DNA from: Lentibacillus siamensis
Lineage (GTDB): Bacteria > Bacillota > Bacilli > Bacillales > Amphibacillaceae
Direction of reading: 5' to 3'
DNA length: 64,000 nt
NCBI RefSeq assembly: GCF_039522605.1
Contig: NZ_BAAADS010000025.1
Coordinates: 186,001-250,000 of the forward strand
The notes under the pieces were generated by a model. It was not told where the DNA came from, ran no database searches, and saw nothing but the letters and a program-made list of their open reading frames with translations. A program made the translations under genes and the position numbers. The first letter of the stretch is position 1; the number at the start of each line of letters is the position of its first letter. Positions 52,205-61,591 of the stretch are shown in pieces.

Positions 52205-52714
52205 TTATTGTGACAATGCAATTTTTATATGAACTAAGTGGTGCTCCTCATGCCAAGCTAACTTTGCTACTATAGTTGAAACTGTTATTTCACCGTTTTT
52301 TTGGAGTGTAAAAGCTCGAGTTAATTGCCCGTCGGTTAAACTGTTCCCCAAAGATACGATGCGCTCATTTATGCCTTCCAGTAGTTTAATAGAACTCTCC
52401 ACAGGAAGTTTTGTATCAGGTTGTATAGCCCATTTTTCTTGATCAAAGGCTGGAACTGTTGGATTCTCAGCTGTTAAAACCAGCTTAAAACGTTGATACA
52501 TGTTCAACTGGGAATCTGCTATGTGATGAACAAGTTGACGAACTGTCCAGCTGCCATCACGATATGTCCGGTTTAAATCCTTTTCATTCAATGAGTCAAC
52601 AGTTTCTCTTAATCGAACCGTGTAAGTTTCAATTTCTTTTAGCCATTCCTGAATATGTTCCAATGTTACGTTTCCAGGAACTTCTAATTTTCCAATTGGA
52701 TATTGTACCTCCAT
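52205..52714 (-). CDS. DinB-type bacillithiol S-transferase family protein (BstA/YfiT-like)
   Basis: Four-helix DinB-fold protein of 169 aa. The metal-binding histidines are visible in QLVHHIADSQ (His63/His64 region) and WHEEHHLVHI near the C-terminus. B. subtilis YfiT, its likely relative, is a zinc-dependent bacillithiol transferase (BstA); I infer the same activity. I use the ATG at 52714 because GAGGTG lies 7 nt upstream; TTG at 52720 is the other choice. Confidence 0.8.
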   Translation of the reverse strand: MEVQYPIGKLEVPGNVTLEHIQEWLKEIETYTVRLRETVDSLNEKDLNRTYRDGSWTVRQLVHHIADSQLNMYQRFKLVLTAENPTVPAFDQEKWAIQPDTKLPVESSIKLLEGINERIVSLGNSLTDGQLTRAFTLQKNGEITVSTIVAKLAWHEEHHLVHIKIALSQ

Positions 52715-52856
52715 TTTCAATCACCTCTTCCCTATTCGTTATTTTTTCTTTTTAATAACTTAAACTATTCTATATTTTATTGTAACAAAATATCTAATTA
52801 TCTTATAGAGTATTAACTCACGATGGTTAGTCATTCTTTTTGCTTCCCTTTAGGTT

Positions 52857-53321
52857 CTATAATTCCAAAAAGAAAGGTAAATAGACAATAACAGATGTTA
52901 TGAAACCTATCAGTCCAAATAAAATTGTTCCTGATTTTATAGGTGTAATGGCAAACCGTGCTGCGTTTATCTTATGTTGTGAGTCTGTGCCACTATAAAG
53001 TTTTTGTTCTACGCTTAACTCGTTATCGAAGCTTGCTTTTGAAACAGAGGATAACCACATTATGGAAACAAATAATAAACTGGTCATAAATAATGTGTCG
53101 GTGAAATTTAAAGGAGCTGCAAATGCCACTATCCAAGTTATCATAAATTCAAATAAGCAAGTTATTACAATAATGACAACATCTCTTGATTTACCTTCGA
53201 ATCGCTTTAGAATAAGAAATTCCAATAAATTATTACCCATTATAAGACTGCCTATAATTATAAAATAAACGATTAAAACACCTGCAATAACTGCAAAAAA
53301 TCTCAATACATCCCAAAGCAT
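52857..53321 (-). CDS. Unrecognised small integral membrane protein
   Basis: Protein of 154 aa that I do not recognise. Four hydrophobic segments are visible, at about 8-30, 47-67, 75-92 and 128-150, separated by short charged loops; the longest loop (about 93-125) holds SKASFDNELSVEQKLYSGTDSQHK. The ATG at 53321 has only a weak GGGGG upstream. The flanking gaps are AT-rich. Lower GC than its neighbours is suggested by the codons but I have not measured it. Confidence 0.6.
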   Translation of the reverse strand: MLWDVLRFFAVIAGVLIVYFIIIGSLIMGNNLLEFLILKRFEGKSRDVVIIVITCLFEFMITWIVAFAAPLNFTDTLFMTSLLFVSIMWLSSVSKASFDNELSVEQKLYSGTDSQHKINAARFAITPIKSGTILFGLIGFITSVIVYLPFFLEL

Positions 53322-53424
53322 TTATAATTCAACCCCCATCGCATTTCAATACTAAATAGCAGAATCTTATACTTTTTTAACTGCCTGTAAATGGTAATAG
53401 ATAAAAAGTGTGAAATTAATTTTG

Positions 53425-54129
53425 TTAAACTGGTCTAACTGTGATTTCATTCACGTCCACATGATCCGGCTGTGTCACGGCATAAATGACTGCTTTTGCA
53501 ATATCAGTTGGTTCAAGTTTTTTTCGGTCATCCTCAAAGGGACTCTCTGAACTTAATGGAGTTTCGACCATTCCCGGCGAAATATTGGTAGTGCGCACAC
53601 CAGTATTAGCGAGTTCCTTTTCCAATCCAGCAGAAATTGCACGAACAGCAAATTTTGTGGCGCAATACACCGTAAGTCTTTCAATAACCTCAAAACCTGA
53701 ATCAGAAGCTATATTTACGATGTGTCCACTTCTTCTCTCCTGCATATCCGGTAAAACGGAATGAATGCCGTAAAGAACTCCTTTGATATTTATATCAATC
53801 ATTTGCTCCCACTCAGAAACATCTCCATTCAAAACTCTGCTAGATCCCATTTTCCCGGCGTTGTTTACATAAATATCTATATTTCCATATACTTGCTTTG
53901 CACGCTCTGTCAAATACTCAACATCATTTGTTTTTGTTACGTCAGTTTGAACATATAATAGTTTATCCTTGTTGCCAATGTCTGCAGCTATGCTTTCAAG
54001 CTTTTCTTTATTCCTTGCTGCAAGCACTACATTCGCACCTGCTTTAGTAAGTTCCTTTGCGATTGCTGTTCCAATACCACTGCTTGCTCCTGTTACAATC
54101 GCTGTTTTTCCCATCAATTGCTTTGTCAT
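53425..54129 (-). CDS. Short-chain dehydrogenase/reductase (YdfG-like)
   Basis: Oxidoreductase of 234 aa with the NADP-binding GASSGIG motif (about 15-21), NNAG near 89-92 and the catalytic SDSGFEVIERLTVYCATKFA, with Tyr and Lys in YxxxK. The substrate is unknown; relatives act on 3-hydroxy acids and other alcohols. It is followed by no clear terminator and faces the pyr operon terminator upstream. Confidence 0.9.
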   Translation of the reverse strand: MTKQLMGKTAIVTGASSGIGTAIAKELTKAGANVVLAARNKEKLESIAADIGNKDKLLYVQTDVTKTNDVEYLTERAKQVYGNIDIYVNNAGKMGSSRVLNGDVSEWEQMIDINIKGVLYGIHSVLPDMQERRSGHIVNIASDSGFEVIERLTVYCATKFAVRAISAGLEKELANTGVRTTNISPGMVETPLSSESPFEDDRKKLEPTDIAKAVIYAVTQPDHVDVNEITVRPV

Positions 54130-54229
54130 TATAAATTTATCTCCTATCTTTCGTATTCTAGATGATAGTCCGACTACTCACTATTTTCAATATACTGTAG
54201 TTATTTACAAATCACAAAAATTTCCATTC

Positions 54230-54278
54230 ATAAAAAAATAGCAGAAGCACATCCGTTTTGGAATTGCTTCTGCTATTT
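54230..54278 (-). terminator. Terminator of the pyr operon
   Basis: A perfect 14-bp stem (AAATAGCAGAAGCA with TGCTTCTGCTATTT) and a 15-nt loop, followed by TTTTT on the minus strand. Confidence 0.88.
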
Positions 54279-54324
54279 ATATAATCTTTATGTGATACAC
54301 GAAATGACATTACTACTACTTCGG

Positions 54325-54939
54325 TTACAGTGAATCTTTCCATTCGCGCAATTCACTTAATTCCTCTTCATTAATTTCCCCGATTTCCTTCAATACAGCA
54401 AGCATTTCTTCATAGGTAGTAATTGTTTGAAAATCAAGCGTTGCCTCAGAAAATTGTTGTTTAGATTTCTTCAATCCATACGTAAAAATTGCCAATACAC
54501 CAAGTACATTCGCACCTGCCTGTTGAAGTGCTCTTGCGGAATCAATTGACGAGCCGCCTGTCGAGATAAGATCTTCAATAACAACAACATTCTGACCTTT
54601 TTGCAGTGCTCCTTCAATCTGATTGCCTTTACCGTGGCCTTTTGGCTTGGAGCGCACATAAACCATTGGCAAATCCATTTCCTCGGCGAGCCATGCTGCG
54701 TGCGGAATGCCGGCAGTGGCACAGCCAGCGATAATATCCGGCTTTTGTTCCAGCCCTGCAATTATCCGGGCAAACGCCTTTGCAATTTTACGGCGTGTTT
54801 TAGGATAGGACATGATTAATCGGTTATCACAATAAATTGGCGATTTTATACCTGATGTCCAGGTGAAATATTCGTCTGTTTGTATTTGAACTGCCTTAAT
54901 GTCCAGAAGTTCTTTTGCTATGTCACGACTCATTTCCAT
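54325..54939 (-). CDS. pyrE: Orotate phosphoribosyltransferase
   Basis: Adds phosphoribosyl from PRPP to orotate, giving OMP; 204 aa. The PRPP loop VVVIEDLISTGGSSIDSA and the KSPIYCDNRLIMSYP segment are typical. I place the start at the ATG at 54939 (MEMSRDIAKELL), after GGGAG; the frame extends 34 codons into pyrF. It overlaps pyrF by 17 bp. Last gene of the operon. Confidence 0.96.
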   Translation of the reverse strand: MEMSRDIAKELLDIKAVQIQTDEYFTWTSGIKSPIYCDNRLIMSYPKTRRKIAKAFARIIAGLEQKPDIIAGCATAGIPHAAWLAEEMDLPMVYVRSKPKGHGKGNQIEGALQKGQNVVVIEDLISTGGSSIDSARALQQAGANVLGVLAIFTYGLKKSKQQFSEATLDFQTITTYEEMLAVLKEIGEINEEELSELREWKDSL

Positions 54940-55639
54940 ATCCCCACTCCCTTTGAACCTTCTTATAAGCGGTTTTTGGATTTTCCGCTTGTGTAACTGT
55001 ACGACCAAGAACAAGTATATCTGACCCATTTTCTTTGGCAAAAGCCGGTGTTGCCGGCCGCTTCTGGTCGTTGCTGGATGATTCCGCCAATCTGATACCA
55101 GGTGTGACGGTCAAAAATGACTTCCCGCACGCATCCTTAATCTGCTGTGCCTCGTGAACTGAACAGACCACACCATCGGCACCATTGTCCGCTGCCAAAC
55201 TTGCAAACTGTACAGCATTATCCTGTAAAGAACCCCGCAGATTCATTTCATTTTTCATTGCTGTTTCATCCATTGACGTTAGAATGGTTACCGCAATCAG
55301 CTTTGTTTCATGGTTGATTGTTGTTCCTGAATCCAGCCCTTCTTTCGCGCGTTTAATCATATCACTTCCACCCAATGCATGAACATTGATCATATCGATT
55401 TCAAGTTTAGCGATATTTCGCATCGCTTTCATCACCGTTGTTGGAATATCAAACAGTTTTAAATCAAGAAAAATATCATGGCCGTTTTCTTTTAATCGCT
55501 CAATCAGTTTCGGCCCCTCCCGGTAAAATAACTCCATACCAACTTTGACAGGGACACCGTGTAAATGATTCTGATCAAGAAATGTTTTGCATTCTTCCCA
55601 TGATGGAAAATCCAATGACAAATATGTTTTACCTTTCAT
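54923..55639 (-). CDS. pyrF: Orotidine-5'-phosphate decarboxylase
   Basis: Decarboxylates OMP to UMP; 238 aa, close to the Bacillus length. The catalytic DLKLFDIPTTV (D-x-K-x-x-D type) is visible, as are VTPGIRLAESSSNDQKR and LVLGRTVTQAENP. I use the ATG at 55639, 7 nt after AAGGGG; upstream ATG codons are possible. It overlaps pyrD by 11 bp and pyrE by 17 bp. Confidence 0.95.
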   Translation of the reverse strand: MKGKTYLSLDFPSWEECKTFLDQNHLHGVPVKVGMELFYREGPKLIERLKENGHDIFLDLKLFDIPTTVMKAMRNIAKLEIDMINVHALGGSDMIKRAKEGLDSGTTINHETKLIAVTILTSMDETAMKNEMNLRGSLQDNAVQFASLAADNGADGVVCSVHEAQQIKDACGKSFLTVTPGIRLAESSSNDQKRPATPAFAKENGSDILVLGRTVTQAENPKTAYKKVQREWGYGNES

Positions 55640-56549
55640 CCTCATGCCCCTTTCCAATTGCATCCGTTACTGACTGAAATCCGTATTTCGCTAACACACC
55701 AGGAAGTGAATCGATGATTTCGGGACAAACGTATGGATTTTGAAAGTTTGCTGTTCCTACTGCTACAGCACTTGCTCCTGCAAGTAAAAATTCCAGTACA
55801 TCTTCTGCCGACTCGATGCCGCCCATGCCAATAATCGGAATGGAGACGTGCTGACTGACATCGTAAATCATGCGGATGGCAACCGGTTTAATCGCACCGC
55901 CGGACAACCCGCCGGTTTTGTTGGCAAGCAGCGGTTTCCTGCTCCCCTGATGAATCTGCATTCCGGTTAATGTGTTAATCATGGAAAGACCATCCGCCCC
56001 GGCTTCTTCAACAGCCTTTGCCATGCCGATAATATCTGCTACATTTGGTGACAGCTTAACGTAAACGGGAAGATTACTTGCTTTTTTTACCCTGTTTGTT
56101 ACATTGGCTGCCATTTCCGGATTTGTGCCAAACTGGATCCCACCCTCTTTCACATTGGGACAGGAAATATTCAGTTCCAGCGCGCTAACCGAACCTGCTT
56201 CGTTAAAAGCTGCCGCAACCTTTTCATATTCCTCCAGTGTGCTGCCTGCAATATTTGCAATAACAGGCACATCATATTCGGCGAGAAATGGAACTTCCGT
56301 TTCTATAATTTTTTCAACACCCGGGTTTTGCAGACCGATTGCATTTAACATCCCTGAAGGAGTTTCAGCAACACGTGGAGTGTTATTCCCATAACGTCTT
56401 TCACCGGTTGCTGCTTTCATGATGACTGCACCGAGTTTATTTAAATCATAGAATTCACTGTATTCCCTGCCAAACCCGAAACAGCCTGATGCCGGCATAA
56501 TGGGATTCTTAAGGTGTAAACCTGGAAGATCAACGGTTAAATCCGTCAT
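55629..56549 (-). CDS. pyrD: Dihydroorotate dehydrogenase B, catalytic subunit
   Basis: FMN enzyme of 306 aa that oxidises dihydroorotate to orotate. It is class 1B, using PyrK to pass electrons to NAD. LELNISCPNVKEGG holds the catalytic cysteine of this class, and IGMGGIESAEDVLEFLLAGA is the phosphate-binding segment. It overlaps pyrK by four bases. Confidence 0.96.
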   Translation of the reverse strand: MTDLTVDLPGLHLKNPIMPASGCFGFGREYSEFYDLNKLGAVIMKAATGERRYGNNTPRVAETPSGMLNAIGLQNPGVEKIIETEVPFLAEYDVPVIANIAGSTLEEYEKVAAAFNEAGSVSALELNISCPNVKEGGIQFGTNPEMAANVTNRVKKASNLPVYVKLSPNVADIIGMAKAVEEAGADGLSMINTLTGMQIHQGSRKPLLANKTGGLSGGAIKPVAIRMIYDVSQHVSIPIIGMGGIESAEDVLEFLLAGASAVAVGTANFQNPYVCPEIIDSLPGVLAKYGFQSVTDAIGKGHEDER

Positions 56550-57301
56550 ATCATCACCTCGCTTGCCCCAAACACCGGACCATCCTTACATATTTTCCGG
56601 TAGCCGTCTGCATTGTCAGCAGGAATAACACAGGCCAGGCAAGCCCCGACACCGCAGCCCATCCGCTCTTCAAGTGAAATCGATCCGGACTTTTCATGCA
56701 GTGCATTGGTTACCGCCCGCAGCATTGGAATCGGCCCGCATGTGAAATAATAATCGCACAACGCCTTATCAGGCAGGTGATCCGTCACGAACCCCTGCTG
56801 TCCATAACTCCCATCGTCCGTCACCACAATGGTGCGGCCAAGTTCCTGGAATTTATCTTCATAAAAAACACAATCCTTTGATTGAAAGCCCAGAACGGAA
56901 ATTACGTTAATGCCTTGTTGTATTAGCTCAGTCCCCAGATTGTACAACGGCGGAACTCCAATTCCTCCGCCAATAAGCAAGACTGTTTTCAAAGATGATG
57001 CCTCATAATGGAATCCATTCCCTGATGGCCCGAGTGCACTTAGAGACATTCCGTTTTGATAGGCTGCCAGCTGCTCTGTGCCATCCCCAACTTTTTTAAA
57101 CAGAATTGTGATTGTATGCTGTTTTCGATCGATACTTGCAATCGAAATCGGCCTGCGCAGTGTATGACCATCCACACTGATATGCAGAAACTGCCCTGGA
57201 ACAGCAGTTTCTGCGATGTAGGAATTTTCAAGGATCATTTCTACCGTATCCAGGGCAATTTCCCGAACATCCAAAATGGTCAGCATTACCTTCTTCTTCA
57301 T
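56546..57301 (-). CDS. pyrK: Dihydroorotate dehydrogenase B, electron-transfer subunit
   Basis: FAD and [2Fe-2S] partner of PyrD that delivers electrons to NAD; 251 aa. GQFLHISVDGHTLRRPISIAS is the flavin-binding region and GGGIGVPPLYNLG the nucleotide-binding glycine turn. The cluster cysteines are in ERMGCGVGACLACVIP and the later RKICKDGPVF. It overlaps carB by four bases and pyrD by four bases. Confidence 0.95.
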   Translation of the reverse strand: MKKKVMLTILDVREIALDTVEMILENSYIAETAVPGQFLHISVDGHTLRRPISIASIDRKQHTITILFKKVGDGTEQLAAYQNGMSLSALGPSGNGFHYEASSLKTVLLIGGGIGVPPLYNLGTELIQQGINVISVLGFQSKDCVFYEDKFQELGRTIVVTDDGSYGQQGFVTDHLPDKALCDYYFTCGPIPMLRAVTNALHEKSGSISLEERMGCGVGACLACVIPADNADGYRKICKDGPVFGASEVMI

Positions 57302-60300
57302 GACAATACAGCCCTTTTGCCTGTCATCGGTTCAGCGCTGAACGTCGTTGAATCTATTACATTAATAATCGCGTTGGCTGTGTCCAGATTGGTCAGGCAG
57401 GCAATCCCATGCTCCACAGCTTCCCTTCTGATCATGAAACCGTCGGAACGCGGCTTTTTGCCGGATGTAAGTGTATTGACAACAAATTGTACATCCCCAT
57501 TTTCGATAATCGATATCACGTTCTTTTCCGGTGAACCGATTTTTCCCACTGCTGTAACCGGTATTCCGTGGTTTTCCATGTATGCCGCCGTTCCTTCTGT
57601 TGCATACAGCTGAAAACCAAGCTGGTGGAATCGTTCAGCAATTTCAACTGTTTCCAATTTATCTTTATCAGCAACCGTCAGCAGGACCGCTCCTTCCTGC
57701 GGGACTGACAAACCTGCAGCGACAAGCCCTTTATACAATGCTTTCTCCAATGTTTTATCATGGCCGATTGCTTCACCGGTTGATTTCATTTCAGGTCCAA
57801 GAATCGTATCGACACTGCGCAGTTTTTCAAATGAGAACACCGGTACTTTGACAGAAACCGAATCCATTTCCGGTAAAATTCCTGATTCATAACCCATATC
57901 TGCAAGTGTTTCACCCAGAATACACCTTGTTGCAAGATTGGCCATCGTTACACCGGTGATTTTACTCAGGAAAGGAATGGTCCGGCTGGCACGCGGATTT
58001 ACCTCCAGTACATAGACTTCATTGTCACATACGATAAATTGAATATTGATGAGTCCTTTTACATTGAGTTCGCGGGCAATCTTAACAGTATCTTTCATAC
58101 ATTTTTCTTTAACAGCGTCACTCAAACGCTGTGGCGGGTATACCGCGATGGAGTCCCCGGAATGGACGCCGGAGCGTTCGATATGTTCCATAATTCCCGG
58201 GACAATTACCGTTTCACCGTCACTGATGGCGTCCACTTCAATCTCAATTCCCGTAATATATTTATCTATCAGAATCGGGTGTGCACTGTCAGCCCCATTT
58301 GTTTTTGCGAGATATGCATCCAATTCCTCCCGGTCATAAACAATTTCCATTCGGCTGCCGCCAATGACATAGGAAGGGCGTACCAGCACCGGATAACCGA
58401 TTCCTTCCGCAACTTCCACAGCATGATCCAGATTTGTTACGGATTTACCGTTTGGTCGATTGATGGAAAGTTTATTCAGCAAATGTTCAAATTTATCCCG
58501 GTCTTCTGCTTTGTCAATAGCGTCCATTTCGGTTCCCAGAATTTTGACACCGCGCCGTTCCAATCCTTCAGCCAAGTTAATCGCCGTTTGACCGCCAAAC
58601 TGAACAATTACCCCTTCAGGCTCTTCCAGATTTATAACATGCATAACGTCTTCCAGTGTCAGTGGTTCAAAATACAATTTGTCAGAAATACTGAAGTCCG
58701 TTGATACGGTTTCTGGATTGTTGTTCATAATAATTGCTTCATAGCCCATTTCTTTAATGGCTAAAACCGAATGAACTGTCGCATAGTCAAATTCGATTCC
58801 CTGCCCAATACGGATTGGACCGGAACCTAACACAAGAATTTTTTTGCGATCTGATTGCACAGATTCATTTTCTTCCTCATAGCTGCTGTAAAAATACGGT
58901 GTTTCCGATTCAAACTCGGCTGCACATGTATCCACCATCTTATAGACCGGCTGGATATGGTTTTTTACCCGGAATGAATAAACATCATCAACAGACATGT
59001 CCCAGAGGCGGGCAATGTGCGTATCCGAATAGCCCAGTTTCTTCGCTTTCCACAATACGTCCTGTGACTCTCTGTTTGACGCCAGTTCTGTTTCCAGCTC
59101 AACCAATTGCTCTAACTTGTGCAGAAAGAACCGATCTATTTTTGTCAGCTGGAATATTTCCTCAACCGTCATACCACGGCGCAGCACCTCAGCCAGAACA
59201 AACAGCCGCTCATCATCCGCTTTTTGCAGTCTGGTCTGAAGCTCTTCCAAGGACAAATCAACAAGGCTTCGAAGCCAAAGTTCCTCGGTACCGATATCCA
59301 TGGAACGAATACCTTTTAGCAGGGACTCTTCAAAATTACGTCCAATTGACATGATTTCACCGGTGGCTTTCATTTGAGTACCAAGATACCGATCACCGGT
59401 AACAAATTTATCAAATGGGAAACGCGGTATTTTAGAAACAACATAGTCAAGTGCCGGTTCAAAACAAGCATACGTTGTTCCGGTAATCGGATTGATGATT
59501 TCGTCAAGTGTCAATCCCACTGCTATTTTGGCCGCCATTTTGGCAATTGGATATCCGGTTGCTTTGGAGGCCAGCGCTGATGATCTGCTGACACGCGGAT
59601 TCACTTCAATAATATAGTAATTGAAACTGTTCGGGTCTATTGCCAGCTGGACATTACATCCGCCTTCAATTTCCAGTTCCCGGATAATCTTGAGCGAGGC
59701 ATTTCTTAGTAATTGATACTCACGATCACTCAATGTTTGGGATGGGGCAACCACAATCGAGTCCCCGGTATGAATTCCCACTGGATCAACATTTTCCATA
59801 TTGCACACTACGATTGCCTGATCGTTTTTATCACGCATCACTTCATACTCGATTTCCTTATAGCCGGCAATATTTTTCTCAATCAGGCACTGGCTGACAG
59901 GTGAAAGAGACAGCCCATTCCTGGCTATCTCCCGCAGTTCTGTCTCGGAATAACACATTCCTCCGCCAGTTCCACCAAGTGTATATGCCGGCCGGACAAT
60001 CACTGGATATCCAATATCTGCGGCAAATTGGCATGCTTCATCGACTGAATTGACAATCTGGCTGTCAGGTACCGGTTCGTTCAGTTCTTTCATCAATGAA
60101 CGGAACACTTCTCGGTCTTCCGCCTTTTCAATTGCTTCAAGAGATGTCCCAAGCAATTCTACTTTATATTCTTCAAGAATGCCGGTTTTATCTAATGCAA
60201 CCGCCATATTCAGGCCGGTTTGGCCGCCCAGTGTCGGCAGAATGGCATCGGGCTGTTCCTTGCGAATAATTTTGATAAGAAAATCAACGTTAAGTGGCTC

Positions 60301-60498
60301 CATGTAAACTTTATCTGCTACTGTCTGATCCGTCATAATTGTTGCCGGATTGGAGTTTGCCAGGATAACGGTATATCCTTCCTCCCTTAGTGCCTGACAT
60401 GCCTGTGTTCCCGAGTAATCGAATTCTGCTGCCTGCCCAATTACAATTGGTCCTGAACCAATAACAAGAATTTTATGGATGTTCATATTTTTAGGCAT
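57298..60498 (-). CDS. carB: Carbamoyl phosphate synthase, large subunit (pyrimidine-specific)
   Basis: Makes carbamoyl phosphate from bicarbonate, ammonia and two ATP; 1066 aa (PyrAB). It consists of two homologous ATP-grasp halves. The first starts KILVIGSGPIVIGQAAEFDYSGTQA; the second has KILVLGSGPIRIGQGIEFDYATVHS near 560. A C-terminal MGS-type allosteric domain follows. GAGGTG lies 7 nt before the ATG, inside carA. It overlaps carA by eight bases. Confidence 0.97.
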   Translation of the reverse strand: MPKNMNIHKILVIGSGPIVIGQAAEFDYSGTQACQALREEGYTVILANSNPATIMTDQTVADKVYMEPLNVDFLIKIIRKEQPDAILPTLGGQTGLNMAVALDKTGILEEYKVELLGTSLEAIEKAEDREVFRSLMKELNEPVPDSQIVNSVDEACQFAADIGYPVIVRPAYTLGGTGGGMCYSETELREIARNGLSLSPVSQCLIEKNIAGYKEIEYEVMRDKNDQAIVVCNMENVDPVGIHTGDSIVVAPSQTLSDREYQLLRNASLKIIRELEIEGGCNVQLAIDPNSFNYYIIEVNPRVSRSSALASKATGYPIAKMAAKIAVGLTLDEIINPITGTTYACFEPALDYVVSKIPRFPFDKFVTGDRYLGTQMKATGEIMSIGRNFEESLLKGIRSMDIGTEELWLRSLVDLSLEELQTRLQKADDERLFVLAEVLRRGMTVEEIFQLTKIDRFFLHKLEQLVELETELASNRESQDVLWKAKKLGYSDTHIARLWDMSVDDVYSFRVKNHIQPVYKMVDTCAAEFESETPYFYSSYEEENESVQSDRKKILVLGSGPIRIGQGIEFDYATVHSVLAIKEMGYEAIIMNNNPETVSTDFSISDKLYFEPLTLEDVMHVINLEEPEGVIVQFGGQTAINLAEGLERRGVKILGTEMDAIDKAEDRDKFEHLLNKLSINRPNGKSVTNLDHAVEVAEGIGYPVLVRPSYVIGGSRMEIVYDREELDAYLAKTNGADSAHPILIDKYITGIEIEVDAISDGETVIVPGIMEHIERSGVHSGDSIAVYPPQRLSDAVKEKCMKDTVKIARELNVKGLINIQFIVCDNEVYVLEVNPRASRTIPFLSKITGVTMANLATRCILGETLADMGYESGILPEMDSVSVKVPVFSFEKLRSVDTILGPEMKSTGEAIGHDKTLEKALYKGLVAAGLSVPQEGAVLLTVADKDKLETVEIAERFHQLGFQLYATEGTAAYMENHGIPVTAVGKIGSPEKNVISIIENGDVQFVVNTLTSGKKPRSDGFMIRREAVEHGIACLTNLDTANAIINVIDSTTFSAEPMTGKRAVLS

Positions 60499-61591
60499 TA
60501 ACCTGCACCTCTTTCTCTGTTTTTGATTCTTGGATCATTTCCATAAATGCATCAAATAAATGATTGGTGTCTTCCGGTCCTGGTGAGCTTTCCGGATGAT
60601 ACTGCACCGAAAATGCCGGATATTGGCGATGTTTTAATCCCTCAACTGAGTTATCATTTAAGGCGATTTGTGTTAATTCAAGCTCCGTATCCATGAGCGA
60701 CTCCTGTGTAACGGCATAACTGTGATTCTGACTTGTAATGAGTGTTTTATTGGTAATCAAATCTTTCACAGGATGATTACCGCCTCGATGGCCGAATTTC
60801 ATTTTTTCGGTATTGGCACCACTGGCCAGTGCCAGCAATTGATGACCAAGACAGATGCCGAATAGTGGAATTTTGCCAACCACTTCTTTAATCATGTCAA
60901 CGGACTCCGGAACATCTTTCGGATCCCCAGGGCCATTGGTTAGCATGATTCCATCGGGTTTTAAACGTAAAATATTTTCCGCACCGTAATCATAAGGTAC
61001 AACTGTAACATGGCAATCCCGTTTGGTCAGTTCTCTCAGGATTCCATGTTTCATACCGAAGTCGACAAGAACAATCCGCCTCCCGCGTCCCGGCACTACG
61101 TATGGCTTAACTGCCGAAGTGTACCGTACCTGTTTTATTTGTTCAGGCGTTCTGCGCAGTTTTTCAGTCAGTTCTGCTGCTGGTTCCGCTGCATCGGCAA
61201 TCATGCCTTTCATCGTACCGTGCCTGCGGATAATCTTTGTCAGTTTTCGCGTATCGATTCCGGCAATGCCTGGAATACCATTTGCTTTCAGGTAATCACT
61301 TAATGTTTCATCGCTTCGGAAGTTTGATGGATATTCACTCGCTTCTTTGACAACAAATCCGTTAATAAACGGTGTGACGGTTTCAAAATCATCCCGGTTG
61401 ATCCCGTAGTTGCCGGCAAGTGGATACGTCATTGTTACGATCTGACCGCAATAGGACGGATCTGAAATGATTTCCTGATAGCCCGTCATCCCTGTATTAA
61501 AGACCACTTCACCGGTCATCGTTGTGTCACTCCCGAATCCTTCGCCAATAAATTGTGTGCCATCTTCCAGAATCAGTTGTCGTTTATGCAT
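60491..61591 (-). CDS. carA: Carbamoyl phosphate synthase, small subunit
   Basis: Glutaminase subunit of 366 aa (PyrAA) that supplies ammonia to CarB. The N-terminal domain (about 1-150) is followed by a class I glutamine amidotransferase domain with nucleophile Cys247 in FGICLGHQLLALASG and the His-Glu pair in QYHPESSPGPEDT. It overlaps pyrC by eight bases. Confidence 0.97.
   Translation of the reverse strand: MHKRQLILEDGTQFIGEGFGSDTTMTGEVVFNTGMTGYQEIISDPSYCGQIVTMTYPLAGNYGINRDDFETVTPFINGFVVKEASEYPSNFRSDETLSDYLKANGIPGIAGIDTRKLTKIIRRHGTMKGMIADAAEPAAELTEKLRRTPEQIKQVRYTSAVKPYVVPGRGRRIVLVDFGMKHGILRELTKRDCHVTVVPYDYGAENILRLKPDGIMLTNGPGDPKDVPESVDMIKEVVGKIPLFGICLGHQLLALASGANTEKMKFGHRGGNHPVKDLITNKTLITSQNHSYAVTQESLMDTELELTQIALNDNSVEGLKHRQYPAFSVQYHPESSPGPEDTNHLFDAFMEMIQESKTEKEVQVNA

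Noticed and set aside
44656..54129. Prophage or genomic island
   Set aside because: No integrase, transposase, phage structural gene, tRNA or attachment repeat is visible; the genes are ordinary metabolic and stress functions.
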